From CALMNV01 sp035688975 (GTDB lineage: Bacteria; Actinomycetota; Actinomycetes; Actinomycetales; Dermatophilaceae): DNA of 25,486 nucleotides. The notes beneath the pieces were generated by a model. The model ran no database searches. It was not told where the DNA came from and saw only the letters and a list, made by a program, of their open reading frames with translations. Position numbers and translations under genes: made by a program. Numbering within the stretch: position 1 is the first letter of the stretch; every line of letters begins with the position of its first letter. Shown here piece by piece: positions 15,132 to 22,790 of the stretch. The stretch spans positions 1-25,486 of the forward strand of contig NZ_DASSMH010000064.1 in NCBI RefSeq assembly GCF_035688975.1, read 5' to 3'.

Positions 15132-16247
15132 ATGCAGGTCGGCATTCCCCTCGAGGTCAAGAACAACGAGTTCCGCGTCGCCATCACCCCGGCCGGCGTG
15201 CACGAGCTGGTGCGGCACGGCCACGACGTCTTCGTCGAGCAGGGCGCCGGGGTCGGCTCCGCCATTTCCGACGGGGACTACGCCGCCGCGGGAGCCACCG
15301 TCCTGCCCACCGCCGACGCGGTGTGGGACGCGGGGGAGCTCATCCTCAAGGTGAAGGAGCCGGTCGCCGCCGAGTACTCCCGGATGCGCGAGAGCCAGAC
15401 GCTCTTCACCTACCTGCACCTCGCGGCGGACCGGCCGCTCACCGAGGAGCTGTGCAAGCGCAAGGTCACCGGCATCGCCTACGAGACCGTGGAGCTGCCC
15501 GACCGCAGCCTGCCGCTCCTCGCTCCGATGTCCGAGGTGGCCGGGCGGCTCGCCCCGCAGGTCGGGGCCCAGGCCCTGCTGCGGGCCCAGGGGGGCCGCG
15601 GCATCCTCATGGGCGGCGTGTCGGGCGTCTACGCGGCCAAGGTCGTGGTCATCGGCGCCGGTGTCTCCGGCATGAACGCCGCCGCCATCGCGATCGGCAT
15701 GCAAGCCGAGGTGCTCCTGCTCGACCGCGACATCTCCAAGCTGCGCCACGCCGACTTCATCTACCAGGGCCACTGCCAGACGGTGGCCTCCAACACCTAC
15801 GAGATCGAGCGGGCCATCGCCGACGCCGACCTGGTCATCGGAGCCGTCCTCGTGCCCGGCGCGAAGGCGCCCAAGCTGGTGACCAACGAGCAGGTCTCGC
15901 GCATGAAGCCCGGCTCCGTCCTCGTCGACATCGCCATCGACCAGGGCGGCTGCTTCGAGGACTCCCGCCCGACCACCCACGCCGAGCCCACCTTCCGGGT
16001 GCACGACTCGCTGTTCTACTGCGTCGCCAACATGCCGGGCGCCGTGCCCCACACGAGCACGTACGCCCTCACCAACGTCACCCTGCCGTATGCCGTCGAG
16101 CTGGCCGACCGCGGCTGGCGAGAGGCGCTGCGCGCCGACCCGGCGCTCGCGCTCGGCCTCAACACCTTCGACGGGGCGGTGACCTACGCGTCGGTGGCCG
16201 AGGCGCACGGCATGGGCTCGGTCGGCCTCGCCGAGGTCCTCGGCTGA
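15132..16247 (+). CDS. ald: alanine dehydrogenase
   Basis: Ald interconverts L-alanine and pyruvate with NAD(H) and ammonia. The 371-residue length is standard and the key residues fall at exactly the positions known from the mycobacterial enzyme: R15, K75, H96, S134 and D270 (in VDIAIDQGG). The Rossmann fold begins at VVVIGAGVSGMNAA (about 171-184). ATG at 15132 follows AAGGATG (15119-15125). Its TGA overlaps the apparent CTG start of xerD. Placement before xerD-parA-scpA is common in actinobacteria. The product is cytoplasmic, and regulation by a separate factor cannot be seen here. Confidence 0.96.
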   Translation: MQVGIPLEVKNNEFRVAITPAGVHELVRHGHDVFVEQGAGVGSAISDGDYAAAGATVLPTADAVWDAGELILKVKEPVAAEYSRMRESQTLFTYLHLAADRPLTEELCKRKVTGIAYETVELPDRSLPLLAPMSEVAGRLAPQVGAQALLRAQGGRGILMGGVSGVYAAKVVVIGAGVSGMNAAAIAIGMQAEVLLLDRDISKLRHADFIYQGHCQTVASNTYEIERAIADADLVIGAVLVPGAKAPKLVTNEQVSRMKPGSVLVDIAIDQGGCFEDSRPTTHAEPTFRVHDSLFYCVANMPGAVPHTSTYALTNVTLPYAVELADRGWREALRADPALALGLNTFDGAVTYASVAEAHGMGSVGLAEVLG

Positions 16248-17203
16248 GCGACTCGCCGGCCCCGCAGCGGGCGACGCCGATCGACCGCGCGGTCCGCGGC
16301 TGGCTCGACCACGTCCGCGTCGAGCGTGGCGCGTCGGACAACACACTTCGCGCCTACGAGCGGGACCTGCGCCGCTACCGCTCCTTCCTCGCCGCCCGGG
16401 GCGTCGACGACACCGTGGCGGTGCGGCAACGCGACGTGTCCGACTTCCTCGCGACGCTGCGCGAGGGCGACGCGGAGCACCCACCGCTGGCCGCGTCGTC
16501 GGCCGCCCGAACCATCGTCGCGGTCCGAGGCTTCCACCGCTTCCTCACCCTCGAGGGCGAGGCCGCCGACGACCCCGCCCGGACCGTGGCCCCGCCGCGT
16601 CCACCGTCCCGGTTGCCCAAGGCGATCCCCGTCGAGTCCGTCGAGCGGCTCCTCGAGGCGGCGTCGGTGGGGGACACCCCGGCGTCGCTGCGCGACCGCG
16701 CGCTGCTCGAGGTGCTCTACGGCGCCGGCGCACGGATCAGCGAGGCCGTCGGTCTCGACCTCGACGACCTCGAGCTCGGCGACGGCACCGGTGGCGGGGT
16801 CGTGCGGCTGCAGGGCAAGGGCGGCAAGGAGCGGCTCGTGCCGGTCGGGAGGTATGCCGTGGACGCCGTCACGGCATACCTCGTCCGTGGCCGCCCCGTC
16901 CTGGCCGCCAGGGGCCGTGGCGGACCGGCGCTCTTCCTCGGCCAGCGCGGCGCTCCGCTCTCCCGGCAGTCCGCCTGGGCCGTGGTCCAGCGGGCCGCGG
17001 ACCGCGCGGGGCTCGCCGAGCACGTCTCTCCGCACACGCTGCGGCACTCCTTCGCCACGCACCTGCTCGACGGGGGCGCCGACGTGCGGGTCGTGCAGGA
17101 GCTGCTCGGGCACGCGTCGGTGACGACGACGCAGCTCTACACCCTCGTGTCGGTGCACCGGCTGCGGGAGGTCTACGCGAGCGCCCACCCGCGAGCCCGC
17201 TGA
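16244..17203 (+). CDS. xerD: tyrosine recombinase XerD
   Basis: XerD, with XerC, resolves chromosome dimers at dif. The 319-residue protein has an N-terminal SAM-like domain (RGASDNTLRAYERDLRRYRSFL) and a catalytic domain with R164 (ARISEA), the QGKGGKERLVP lysine strand, H264/R267 (HTLRHS), H290 (LLGHAS) and the nucleophile Y299 (QLYTLV). It is a full-length housekeeping enzyme, not a phage integrase. No ATG, GTG or TTG occurs in frame before the conserved N-terminus, in either direction from the ald stop. CTG at 16244 (CTGA overlap with ald) has GAGGT six bases upstream and is the most likely start. An 11-base perfect inverted repeat lies inside the gene at 16851-16880. Confidence 0.92.
   Translation: MSDSPAPQRATPIDRAVRGWLDHVRVERGASDNTLRAYERDLRRYRSFLAARGVDDTVAVRQRDVSDFLATLREGDAEHPPLAASSAARTIVAVRGFHRFLTLEGEAADDPARTVAPPRPPSRLPKAIPVESVERLLEAASVGDTPASLRDRALLEVLYGAGARISEAVGLDLDDLELGDGTGGGVVRLQGKGGKERLVPVGRYAVDAVTAYLVRGRPVLAARGRGGPALFLGQRGAPLSRQSAWAVVQRAADRAGLAEHVSPHTLRHSFATHLLDGGADVRVVQELLGHASVTTTQLYTLVSVHRLREVYASAHPRAR
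16851..16880 (+). repeat. inverted pair of the GTATGCCG octamer in xerD
   Basis: GGTATGCCGTG (16851-16861) and CACGGCATACC (16870-16880) are perfect 11-base inverted repeats with an 8-base loop. In the protein they encode RYAVDAVTAYL, using TAT for the first Tyr and GCA for the last Ala, both uncommon codons in this DNA. Confidence 0.7.
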
Positions 17204-17209
17204 TAAGGT
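17204..17209 (+). promoter_or_regulatory. possible -10 box for parA-scpAB
   Basis: TAAGGT directly follows the xerD stop and would start transcription near 17216. The gap also holds a small hairpin TCAGC-GTGAG-GCTGA. Read-through from xerD is equally possible. Confidence 0.25.
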
Positions 17210-17264
17210 CGCCTCTGATCAGCGTGAGGCTGACCGTGATGACAGCGAGCGGACGGAACACCCG

Positions 17265-18191
17265 GTGAACGAGGAGTACCACCCCAGCATGCACACCGAC
17301 GACGTCGGCAGCCTTCCTCACCTCCCCGGCACCGAGCTCGCTGGCGTGGGCGCCATGGGCCCCACGGGCCGGCCCCTGCCGGAGTTCCCGGAGCCGCCGC
17401 GGCTGACGAGCCACGGGCCGGCCCGGATCATCGCCATGTGCAACCAGAAGGGCGGCGTCGGCAAGACCACGACGACGATCAACCTGGGCGCGGCGCTGGC
17501 CGAGCTGGGCCGCAGGGTGCTGCTCGTCGACTTCGACCCGCAGGGCGCGCTCTCCGTCGGACTCGGCGTGCCCACCCACCAGCTCGACACCACGATCTAC
17601 ACGCTGCTCGTCGAGCGCGGCCACGACATCCGCGAGATCGTGCAGCGCACCCGCACGGACAACCTCGACATCGTGCCGGCCAACATCGACCTGTCCGCCG
17701 CCGAGGTGCAGCTCGTCGGGGAGGTCGCGCGCGAGCAGATCCTCGCTCGCGTGCTGCGGCCCATCGTCGACGACTACGACGTCATCCTCATCGACTGCCA
17801 GCCGTCGCTCGGCCTGCTCACCGTCAACGCGCTCACCGCCGCGCACGGGGTCGTCATCCCGCTCGAGTGCGAGTTCTTCGCCATGCGCGGCGTCGCGCTG
17901 CTCATCGAGACGATCGAGAAGATCACCGACCGGCTCAACCCGCGGCTGCACGTCGACGGCATCCTCGCCACGATGTACGACAGCCGCACCCTGCACAGCA
18001 AGGAGGTCGTGCGCTCGGTCGTCGACCACTTCGGCGAGCAGGTCTTCCACACCGTCATCAGCCGCACGGTGAAGTTCCCCGACGCCACGCTCGCCGCCGA
18101 GCCGATCACGACCTATGCGTCGACGCACACGGGGGCGGCGGCCTACCGCCAGCTCGCCCGCGAGCTGATCGCCCGCGGCGGCGCGGCCTGA
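17265..18191 (+). CDS. ParA/Soj-family ATPase of the scpAB locus
   Basis: The 308-residue protein is a ParA-type ATPase with the deviant Walker A KGGVGKT (62-68), Walker A' VDFDPQG and Walker B-like VILIDCQPS. It carries a 55-residue N-terminal extension with GPTGRPLPEFPEPPRLTSHGPARI, a form I associate with the actinobacterial ParA copy encoded beside scpA rather than the one paired with parB near the origin. No parB is nearby, so a role linked to condensin/chromosome organisation is an inference. Start GTG at 17265; the ATG at 17289 (ninth codon) is an alternative. Six bases separate it from scpA. Confidence 0.87.
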   Translation: MNEEYHPSMHTDDVGSLPHLPGTELAGVGAMGPTGRPLPEFPEPPRLTSHGPARIIAMCNQKGGVGKTTTTINLGAALAELGRRVLLVDFDPQGALSVGLGVPTHQLDTTIYTLLVERGHDIREIVQRTRTDNLDIVPANIDLSAAEVQLVGEVAREQILARVLRPIVDDYDVILIDCQPSLGLLTVNALTAAHGVVIPLECEFFAMRGVALLIETIEKITDRLNPRLHVDGILATMYDSRTLHSKEVVRSVVDHFGEQVFHTVISRTVKFPDATLAAEPITTYASTHTGAAAYRQLARELIARGGAA

Positions 18192-18196
18192 CGGCC

Positions 18197-19054
18197 ATGC
18201 CGGACACGCCGGGGGGCGTCCTCACCCGCCGCGCGGCCACGCCCTTCGAGGTGCACCTCGAGGTCTTCTCCGGGCCCTTCGACCTGCTCCTCGGGCTCAT
18301 CGCCAAGCACAAGCTCGACATCACCGAGGTCGCCCTGGCGCAGGTGACCGACGAGTTCGTCGCCCACATCAAGGCCGCCCAGGCGGCCGACACGGACTGG
18401 GACCTCGGCCAGGCCTCGGAGTTCCTCCTCGTCGCGGCGACCCTGCTCGACCTCAAGGCCGCCCGGCTGCTGCCGTCGTCCGGCCCGGACGACGAGGAGG
18501 ACCTCGCCCTGCTCGAGGCGCGCGACCTGCTCTTCGCCCGGTTGCTGCAGTACCGCGCCTACAAGCAGGTCACGCGCGTCTTCACCGAGCGCATGGCCAC
18601 GGCGGGCCGCTTCACCCCGCGCCAGGCCGGACTCGAGCCGCGCTTCGCCGCCCTGCTGCCCGAGCTCGTCCTCGCCGTGACGCCGCAGCAGTTCGCCCGC
18701 ATCGCGGCCCGGGCCCTGACGCCCAAGGTCCCGCCGACCGTCGGCCTCGACCACCTCCACGCGCCCCAGGTCAGCGTGCGGGAGCAGGCGGGCATCGTCG
18801 TGCGCCGGCTGCGCGCGTCCCGGCAGGTCTCCTTCCGCGCCCTCGTGGCCGACGCGGACAGCACTCTCGTCATCGTCGCCCGGTTCCTGGCGCTGCTCGA
18901 GCTGTTCAAGGAGGGGGCCATCGCCTTCGAGCAGGCCGAGGCGCTCGGCGAGCTCGACGTGCGCTGGACGGGCGCCGACGAGGGCGACGTCAGCATCGAC
19001 GACGAGTTCGACCCCGAGCCGGGCCCCGACGTGGCAGGAGACGACGATGAGTGA
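18197..19054 (+). CDS. scpA: segregation and condensation protein ScpA
   Basis: ScpA is the kleisin that bridges SMC heads, with ScpB, in chromosome compaction and segregation. The 285-residue protein begins with the family pattern FEVHLEVFSGPFDLLLGLIAKHKLDITEVALAQVTDEF, continues through EFLLVAATLLDLKAARLLP and has the C-terminal winged-helix region (VARFLALLELFKEGAI) followed by an acidic tail. ATG at 18197 lies six bases after the parA stop. It overlaps scpB by eight bases. Confidence 0.95.
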   Translation: MPDTPGGVLTRRAATPFEVHLEVFSGPFDLLLGLIAKHKLDITEVALAQVTDEFVAHIKAAQAADTDWDLGQASEFLLVAATLLDLKAARLLPSSGPDDEEDLALLEARDLLFARLLQYRAYKQVTRVFTERMATAGRFTPRQAGLEPRFAALLPELVLAVTPQQFARIAARALTPKVPPTVGLDHLHAPQVSVREQAGIVVRRLRASRQVSFRALVADADSTLVIVARFLALLELFKEGAIAFEQAEALGELDVRWTGADEGDVSIDDEFDPEPGPDVAGDDDE

Positions 19055-19679
19055 CCCGGTCGTGCACGGCGGACAGGAGGGCGAGACGCCGCCGGAGGAG
19101 CAGCTCGCCTTCGACCTCGAGGGTGCGCCGGGAGGCGCCCGGTCCGCGCTCGAGGCGATCCTCATGGTCGTCGACGAGCCGGTCACGGAGCAGGCGCTCG
19201 CGTCGGCCCTCGAGCTGCCGGTCGAGGACGTCGTGGCGCACCTGACGGAGCTGGAGAGGCAGTATGCCGCCGACCACCGCGGGTTCGCGCTGCGCCACGT
19301 CGCGGGCGGCTGGCGGATGTACAGCCGGCCCGAGTTCGCCCCCGTCGTCGAGAGGTTCGTCCTCGACGGGCAACAGGCCCGGCTGACCCAGGCCTCGCTG
19401 GAGACGCTCGCCGTCATCGCCTACCGGCAGCCGGTGTCACGCGCGCGGGTGAGCGCGGTGCGCGGAGTCAACGTCGACGGGGTGGTGCGCACCCTCATCT
19501 CACGGGGCCTTGTCGAGGAGCTGCCCGACCAGGGGGAAGGGGGCGCCGTGCTCTACCGCACGACGCCGTTCTTCCTCGAGCGGATGGGCCTCGGGTCGCT
19601 CGACGAGCTGCCCGCGCTCGCGCCCTACCTGCCCGACGCGGACCTGCTGGACGAGCTAGTGGAGGAAGGACGCCCATGA
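19047..19679 (+). CDS. scpB: segregation and condensation protein ScpB
   Basis: ScpB is the dimeric winged-helix partner of ScpA. The 210-residue protein shows ALEAILMVVDEPVTEQALASAL at the front, the GGWRMYSRPEFAPVVERF stretch and the typical TQASLETLAVIAYRQPVSRARVSAVRGVNVDGVVRTLISRGLVEE block of the second winged helix. ATG at 19047 is inside the end of scpA, preceded by GGCAGGAG. It ends in ATGA overlap with rluB. Confidence 0.95.
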   Translation: MSDPVVHGGQEGETPPEEQLAFDLEGAPGGARSALEAILMVVDEPVTEQALASALELPVEDVVAHLTELERQYAADHRGFALRHVAGGWRMYSRPEFAPVVERFVLDGQQARLTQASLETLAVIAYRQPVSRARVSAVRGVNVDGVVRTLISRGLVEELPDQGEGGAVLYRTTPFFLERMGLGSLDELPALAPYLPDADLLDELVEEGRP

Positions 19680-20578
19680 CCGAGCACTCGAGGTCGCCAC
19701 GCCAGCCGCGCAAGCGCGCCGGGGCCCGCGCTGGCCAGGGCCAGGCCCAGGGAGGCCGGCGCAGCTCGCCGCGCTTCGCCGGCACGACCAAGTCCAGCCA
19801 GCCGACCCGCCTGCCGCCGCGCCCCGACGTCCCGCCCGTGGACGTCCACGACCCCGAGGGGGTGCGGCTGCAGAAGCTGCTGGCGGCCGCAGGCGTCGGC
19901 TCCCGGCGGGTGTGCGAGGGCCTCATCGAACAGGGCCGGGTGCAGGTCGACGGCCACGTCGTGACCGAGCTCGGCGTGCGGATCAACCCCAAGACCCAGG
20001 TCGTCCACGTCGACGGCGAGCGGGTCACCCTCGACGAGGAGCGGGTCTACCTCGCCTTCAACAAGCCGCAGGGCGTCGTCACGACGATGAACGACGAGCT
20101 CGGCCGCGTCTCCATCGCCGACTACGTCGGCAACCGCAGCGAGCGGCTCTTCCACGTCGGGCGGCTCGACGCCGACACCGAGGGGCTGCTCCTGCTCACC
20201 AACGACGGCGAGCTCGCCCACCGTCTGCAGCACCCGGCATACGGCGTCCTCAAGACCTACCTCGCCCAGATCCCGGGGCCAGTCCCACGCGACGTCGGCA
20301 GGCGGCTGCGGGCCGGGGTCGAGCTCGAGGACGGGCCGGTCACGGTCGACTCCTTCAAGATCGTCGACTCGCAGCCGGGCAGGGCGCTCGTCGAGCTCGT
20401 GCTCCACGAGGGCCGCAAACACGTCGTGCGCCGGCTCCTCGAGGCGGTGGGGCACCCGGTGTTCACGCTGGTGCGCACCGAGGTGGGGCCCATCCGGCTG
20501 GGCGACCTGCGCTCGGGGCGTACCCGCCCGCTCAACAAGGCCGAGATCGCCGCGCTCTACAAGGCGGCCGGCCTGTGA
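19676..20578 (+). CDS. rluB: 23S rRNA pseudouridine synthase, RluB/RsuA family
   Basis: The 300-residue enzyme has a basic Gln/Arg/Ala-rich N-terminal tail (1-55), an S4 RNA-binding domain (about 60-120, VRLQKLLAAAGVGSRRVCEGLIEQGRVQVDG) and the synthase domain with GRLDADTEGLLLLTNDGELA, catalytic Asp at D165, and LHEGRKHVVRRLLEAVGHPV. By order with scpAB and cmk it is the RluB type that modifies 23S rRNA. RsuA-like 16S activity cannot be excluded from motifs alone. ATG start overlaps the scpB stop. tyrA follows after seven bases. Confidence 0.92.
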   Translation: MTEHSRSPRQPRKRAGARAGQGQAQGGRRSSPRFAGTTKSSQPTRLPPRPDVPPVDVHDPEGVRLQKLLAAAGVGSRRVCEGLIEQGRVQVDGHVVTELGVRINPKTQVVHVDGERVTLDEERVYLAFNKPQGVVTTMNDELGRVSIADYVGNRSERLFHVGRLDADTEGLLLLTNDGELAHRLQHPAYGVLKTYLAQIPGPVPRDVGRRLRAGVELEDGPVTVDSFKIVDSQPGRALVELVLHEGRKHVVRRLLEAVGHPVFTLVRTEVGPIRLGDLRSGRTRPLNKAEIAALYKAAGL

Positions 20579-20585
20579 CGGGTCG

Positions 20586-21674
20586 ATGAGCACGTCGATC
20601 CGCATCGTCGGTGCGGGCCTCGTCGGCACCAGCCTCGGCATCGCCCTCACCGGGCGCGGCCACCGCGTCACGCTCGAGGACCCGTCGCCCACCGCGGTGC
20701 GGCTCGCCCGGGACCTGCGGGCGGGCGAGGTCGCCGGGGACGACGCGGCCGAGGAGGCGCCGGAGCTGGTCGTCGTCGCGGCGCCCCCCGACGTGACCGC
20801 GGCGGCCGTGGTCGCGGCTCTCCAACGCTGGCCGGGGGCCGTGGTCACCGACGTCGCGTCGGTCAAGGAGGCCGTGCTGCGTGACGTGCTCGCCTCCGGC
20901 GCGGACGTGCGCCGCTACGTCGGATCCCACCCCATGGCCGGGCGCGAGCGGTCCGGGGCCGCTGCGGCCCGTGGGGACCTGTTCGACGGGCGGGCCTGGG
21001 TCGTCGTCCCGCACGAGTCGTCCGACCCCGACGCGGTCCGCCGGGTGCGGGAGCTCGCCGCCGCCGTCGGCGCCGCCGTGCGGGTCATGCCGGCGGCGGA
21101 GCACGACGCGGCGGTGGCGGCCGTCTCGCACGTGCCGCAGCTCGCCGCCAGCGTGGTGGCGGCCGCGCTGCGGGAGCTGCCCGAGCAGGCCGTCGGCCTC
21201 GCCGGCCAAGGGCTGCGCGACGTCACCCGGATCGCCGCGAGCGACCCCCGGCTGTGGACCCAGATCCTCGCCGGCAATGCCCGGGCGGTCCGCGACGTCC
21301 TGCAGGGCGTGCAGCGCTCGGTCGACGCCCTGGTGGAGGCGCTCGACGCGCTCGCGTCCGGCGACGACAGGGGGGCCCTGGGCACGCTGAGCGGGGTGCT
21401 GGAGGCCGGCAACCTCGGCCAGGCACGGATCCCCGGCAAGCACGGCGCGGCGCCGGCGGCATACGAGGTCGTCTCGGTGGTCGTGCCCGACGAGCCCGGC
21501 CGCCTGGCCCAGCTCCTCGCCGACATCGGCCGCGCCGGCATCAACCTCGAGGACCTGCACCTCGAGCATGGGCTCGGCCAGGCGGTCGGGGTCGCGGAGG
21601 TCGCTGTGGTGCCCGCCGCGGTCGCGCCGCTGCGGGCCGAGCTCGAGCGCCTCGGCTGGCGCGTGCACGACTGA
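20586..21674 (+). CDS. tyrA: prephenate dehydrogenase with ACT domain
   Basis: TyrA oxidises prephenate to 4-hydroxyphenylpyruvate in tyrosine synthesis. The 362-residue protein has an N-terminal dinucleotide-binding motif IRIVGAGLVGTSLG, the family block VGSHPMAGRERSG with the catalytic-region histidine, a helical C-terminal dimerisation domain (SHVPQLAASVVAAAL, LAGQGLRDVTRIAASDP) and an ACT domain (about 288-362, VVVPDEPGRLAQLLADIGRAGINLEDLHLEHG), suggesting feedback control by an amino acid, probably tyrosine. ATG at 20586, seven bases after rluB. Its last codons form the left end of a 72-base duplicated element. Confidence 0.93.
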   Translation: MSTSIRIVGAGLVGTSLGIALTGRGHRVTLEDPSPTAVRLARDLRAGEVAGDDAAEEAPELVVVAAPPDVTAAAVVAALQRWPGAVVTDVASVKEAVLRDVLASGADVRRYVGSHPMAGRERSGAAAARGDLFDGRAWVVVPHESSDPDAVRRVRELAAAVGAAVRVMPAAEHDAAVAAVSHVPQLAASVVAAALRELPEQAVGLAGQGLRDVTRIAASDPRLWTQILAGNARAVRDVLQGVQRSVDALVEALDALASGDDRGALGTLSGVLEAGNLGQARIPGKHGAAPAAYEVVSVVVPDEPGRLAQLLADIGRAGINLEDLHLEHGLGQAVGVAEVAVVPAAVAPLRAELERLGWRVHD

Positions 21675-21817
21675 CGCAGCCCGTGAGGACACGAGCGAGC
21701 GCCAGCGAGCGAGGCCCGGAGCGGGCGTGGCGTCAGGCGCGACGACACGACTGACGCAGCCCGTGAGGACACGAGCGAGCGCCAGCGAGCGAGGCCCGGA
21801 GCGGGCGTGGCGTCAGG
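21666..21817 (+). repeat. 72-base direct duplication of a stem-loop element behind tyrA
   Basis: Bases 21666-21737 recur exactly at 21746-21817, an 80-base period with an 8-base spacer (CGCGACGA). Each copy starts with CACGACTGA, the end of tyrA, so the second copy contains a silent copy of its last codons and stop. Each copy can fold: CTGACGC (21671-21677) pairs with GCGTCAG (21730-21736), then GCCCG (21679-21683) pairs with CGGGC (21722-21726), enclosing GAGCGAGCGCCAGCGAGCGAG. It may act as a terminator or be a REP-like element. Confidence 0.9.
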
Positions 21818-22061
21818 ACTACCGGCAGCTCGGACGTACCGCCGCGCCACCGACTGCGCTTTGAGTCGGGTCATGCGTTGTGGGGCCGAGCATGCGCTTC
21901 ACCGAGCAGTCCCGTTCCGTGACCGCAGCCCGTGGCCTCGGCCACAGTCCGGACGGGGCGCGAGCCCGGCCCACGCCCTCAACGGTGGAAGCGCCCAGGG
22001 GGCGTGGACGGAGATGATCCGGGGTGCCTGGCGGCCGGCACAGGGCAATCACGGACCTCGA
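21818..22061. other. gene-free stretch before cmk
   Basis: I see no credible gene on either strand in this part of the 399-base gap. It has a short hairpin GTGGCC-TC-GGCCAC (21932-21945), two nearby GCATGCG/CATGCG words (about 21872-21896) and a GC content that looks a little lower than the neighbours. It may be a decayed remnant, but nothing is recognisable. Confidence 0.5.
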
Positions 22062-22067
22062 TAGGCT
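22062..22067 (+). promoter_or_regulatory. leaderless -10 box for cmk
   Basis: TAGGCT ends six bases before the ATG at 22074, the same geometry as relA and the MBL gene. There is no ribosome binding site before the ATG. No good -35 was seen. Confidence 0.5.
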
Positions 22068-22073
22068 GCCACC

Positions 22074-22790
22074 ATGCCGCAGACCGACGTGCCGCCCGTG
22101 ACCGACTCCGATGCGCGCGGCTTCGTCGTCGCCATCGACGGCCCGTCCGGTTCCGGCAAGTCGAGCGTGTCCAAGGCGGTGGCCCGCCGGCTCGGGTTCC
22201 GCTTCCTCGACACCGGCGCCATGTACCGCGCGCTGACGTGGTGGTGCCGCCACCTCGGGGTCGACCTCGCCGACGAGGACGCGGTCACGGCCGCGGCCCG
22301 ACGCTTCCCGCTCGAGATCGGCACGGATCCAGACCGTCCCGACGTGCACGTCGACGGCATCGACGTCACCGCCTCCATCCGGGAGCCCGTCATCTCCCAG
22401 CAGGTTTCCGCCGTCGCCGCGGTGCTTCCCGTGCGGACCATCCTCGGTGAGCTGCAGCGCCGCATCATCGCTGCATCCGCGGCCACCGGTGTCGTGGCCG
22501 AGGGTCGTGACATCACGACGGTCGTCGCGCCGGATGCGCGCGTGCGGATCCTGCTGACCGCCTCGCCGGAAGCTCGGCTGGCCCGCCGCTCCACGGAGCT
22601 GCACGGCACGGCGGACGCCGCCTCGGTGGCCGCCACGCGCGCCCAGGTCCTGGACCGCGACCGGGTGGACTCGGCGGTCGCCTCCTTCACCGTGGCTGCG
22701 GACGGCGTGACGACGGTCGACACCTCTCACCTCGACTTCGACGGCTCGGTCGCGGCGGTGCTCCAGGTCGTCGAGGCCGCCCGCGGATGA
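22074..22790 (+). CDS. cmk: cytidylate kinase
   Basis: Cmk phosphorylates CMP and dCMP. The 238-residue protein shows the P-loop GPSGSGKSS (23-31), the family block RFLDTGAMYRALTW, the nucleotide-binding EGRDITTVVAPDA and the arginine-rich lid AEARLARRSTEL-type stretch (PEARLARRS). Length is normal. ATG at 22074 is supported by the -10 box six bases upstream. Its TGA overlaps the acyltransferase ATG (ATGA), and the order cmk-plsC-der is common in actinobacteria. Confidence 0.95.
   Translation: MPQTDVPPVTDSDARGFVVAIDGPSGSGKSSVSKAVARRLGFRFLDTGAMYRALTWWCRHLGVDLADEDAVTAAARRFPLEIGTDPDRPDVHVDGIDVTASIREPVISQQVSAVAAVLPVRTILGELQRRIIAASAATGVVAEGRDITTVVAPDARVRILLTASPEARLARRSTELHGTADAASVAATRAQVLDRDRVDSAVASFTVAADGVTTVDTSHLDFDGSVAAVLQVVEAARG

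Noticed and set aside
14376..16484. 703-codon open frame on the minus strand
   Set aside because: Only the last 200 codons (14373-14975) have a start, a ribosome binding site and protein-like composition. The rest is an antisense shadow of ald, which is certain.
16244..17203. A phage integrase or mobile element at xerD
   Set aside because: Full-length XerD-type protein in a conserved housekeeping neighbourhood (ald, parA, scpAB), with no element borders.
17265..18191. Origin-proximal or plasmid parABS system
   Set aside because: No parB gene or parS-like sites are visible; this ParA belongs to the conserved xerD-parA-scpAB neighbourhood.
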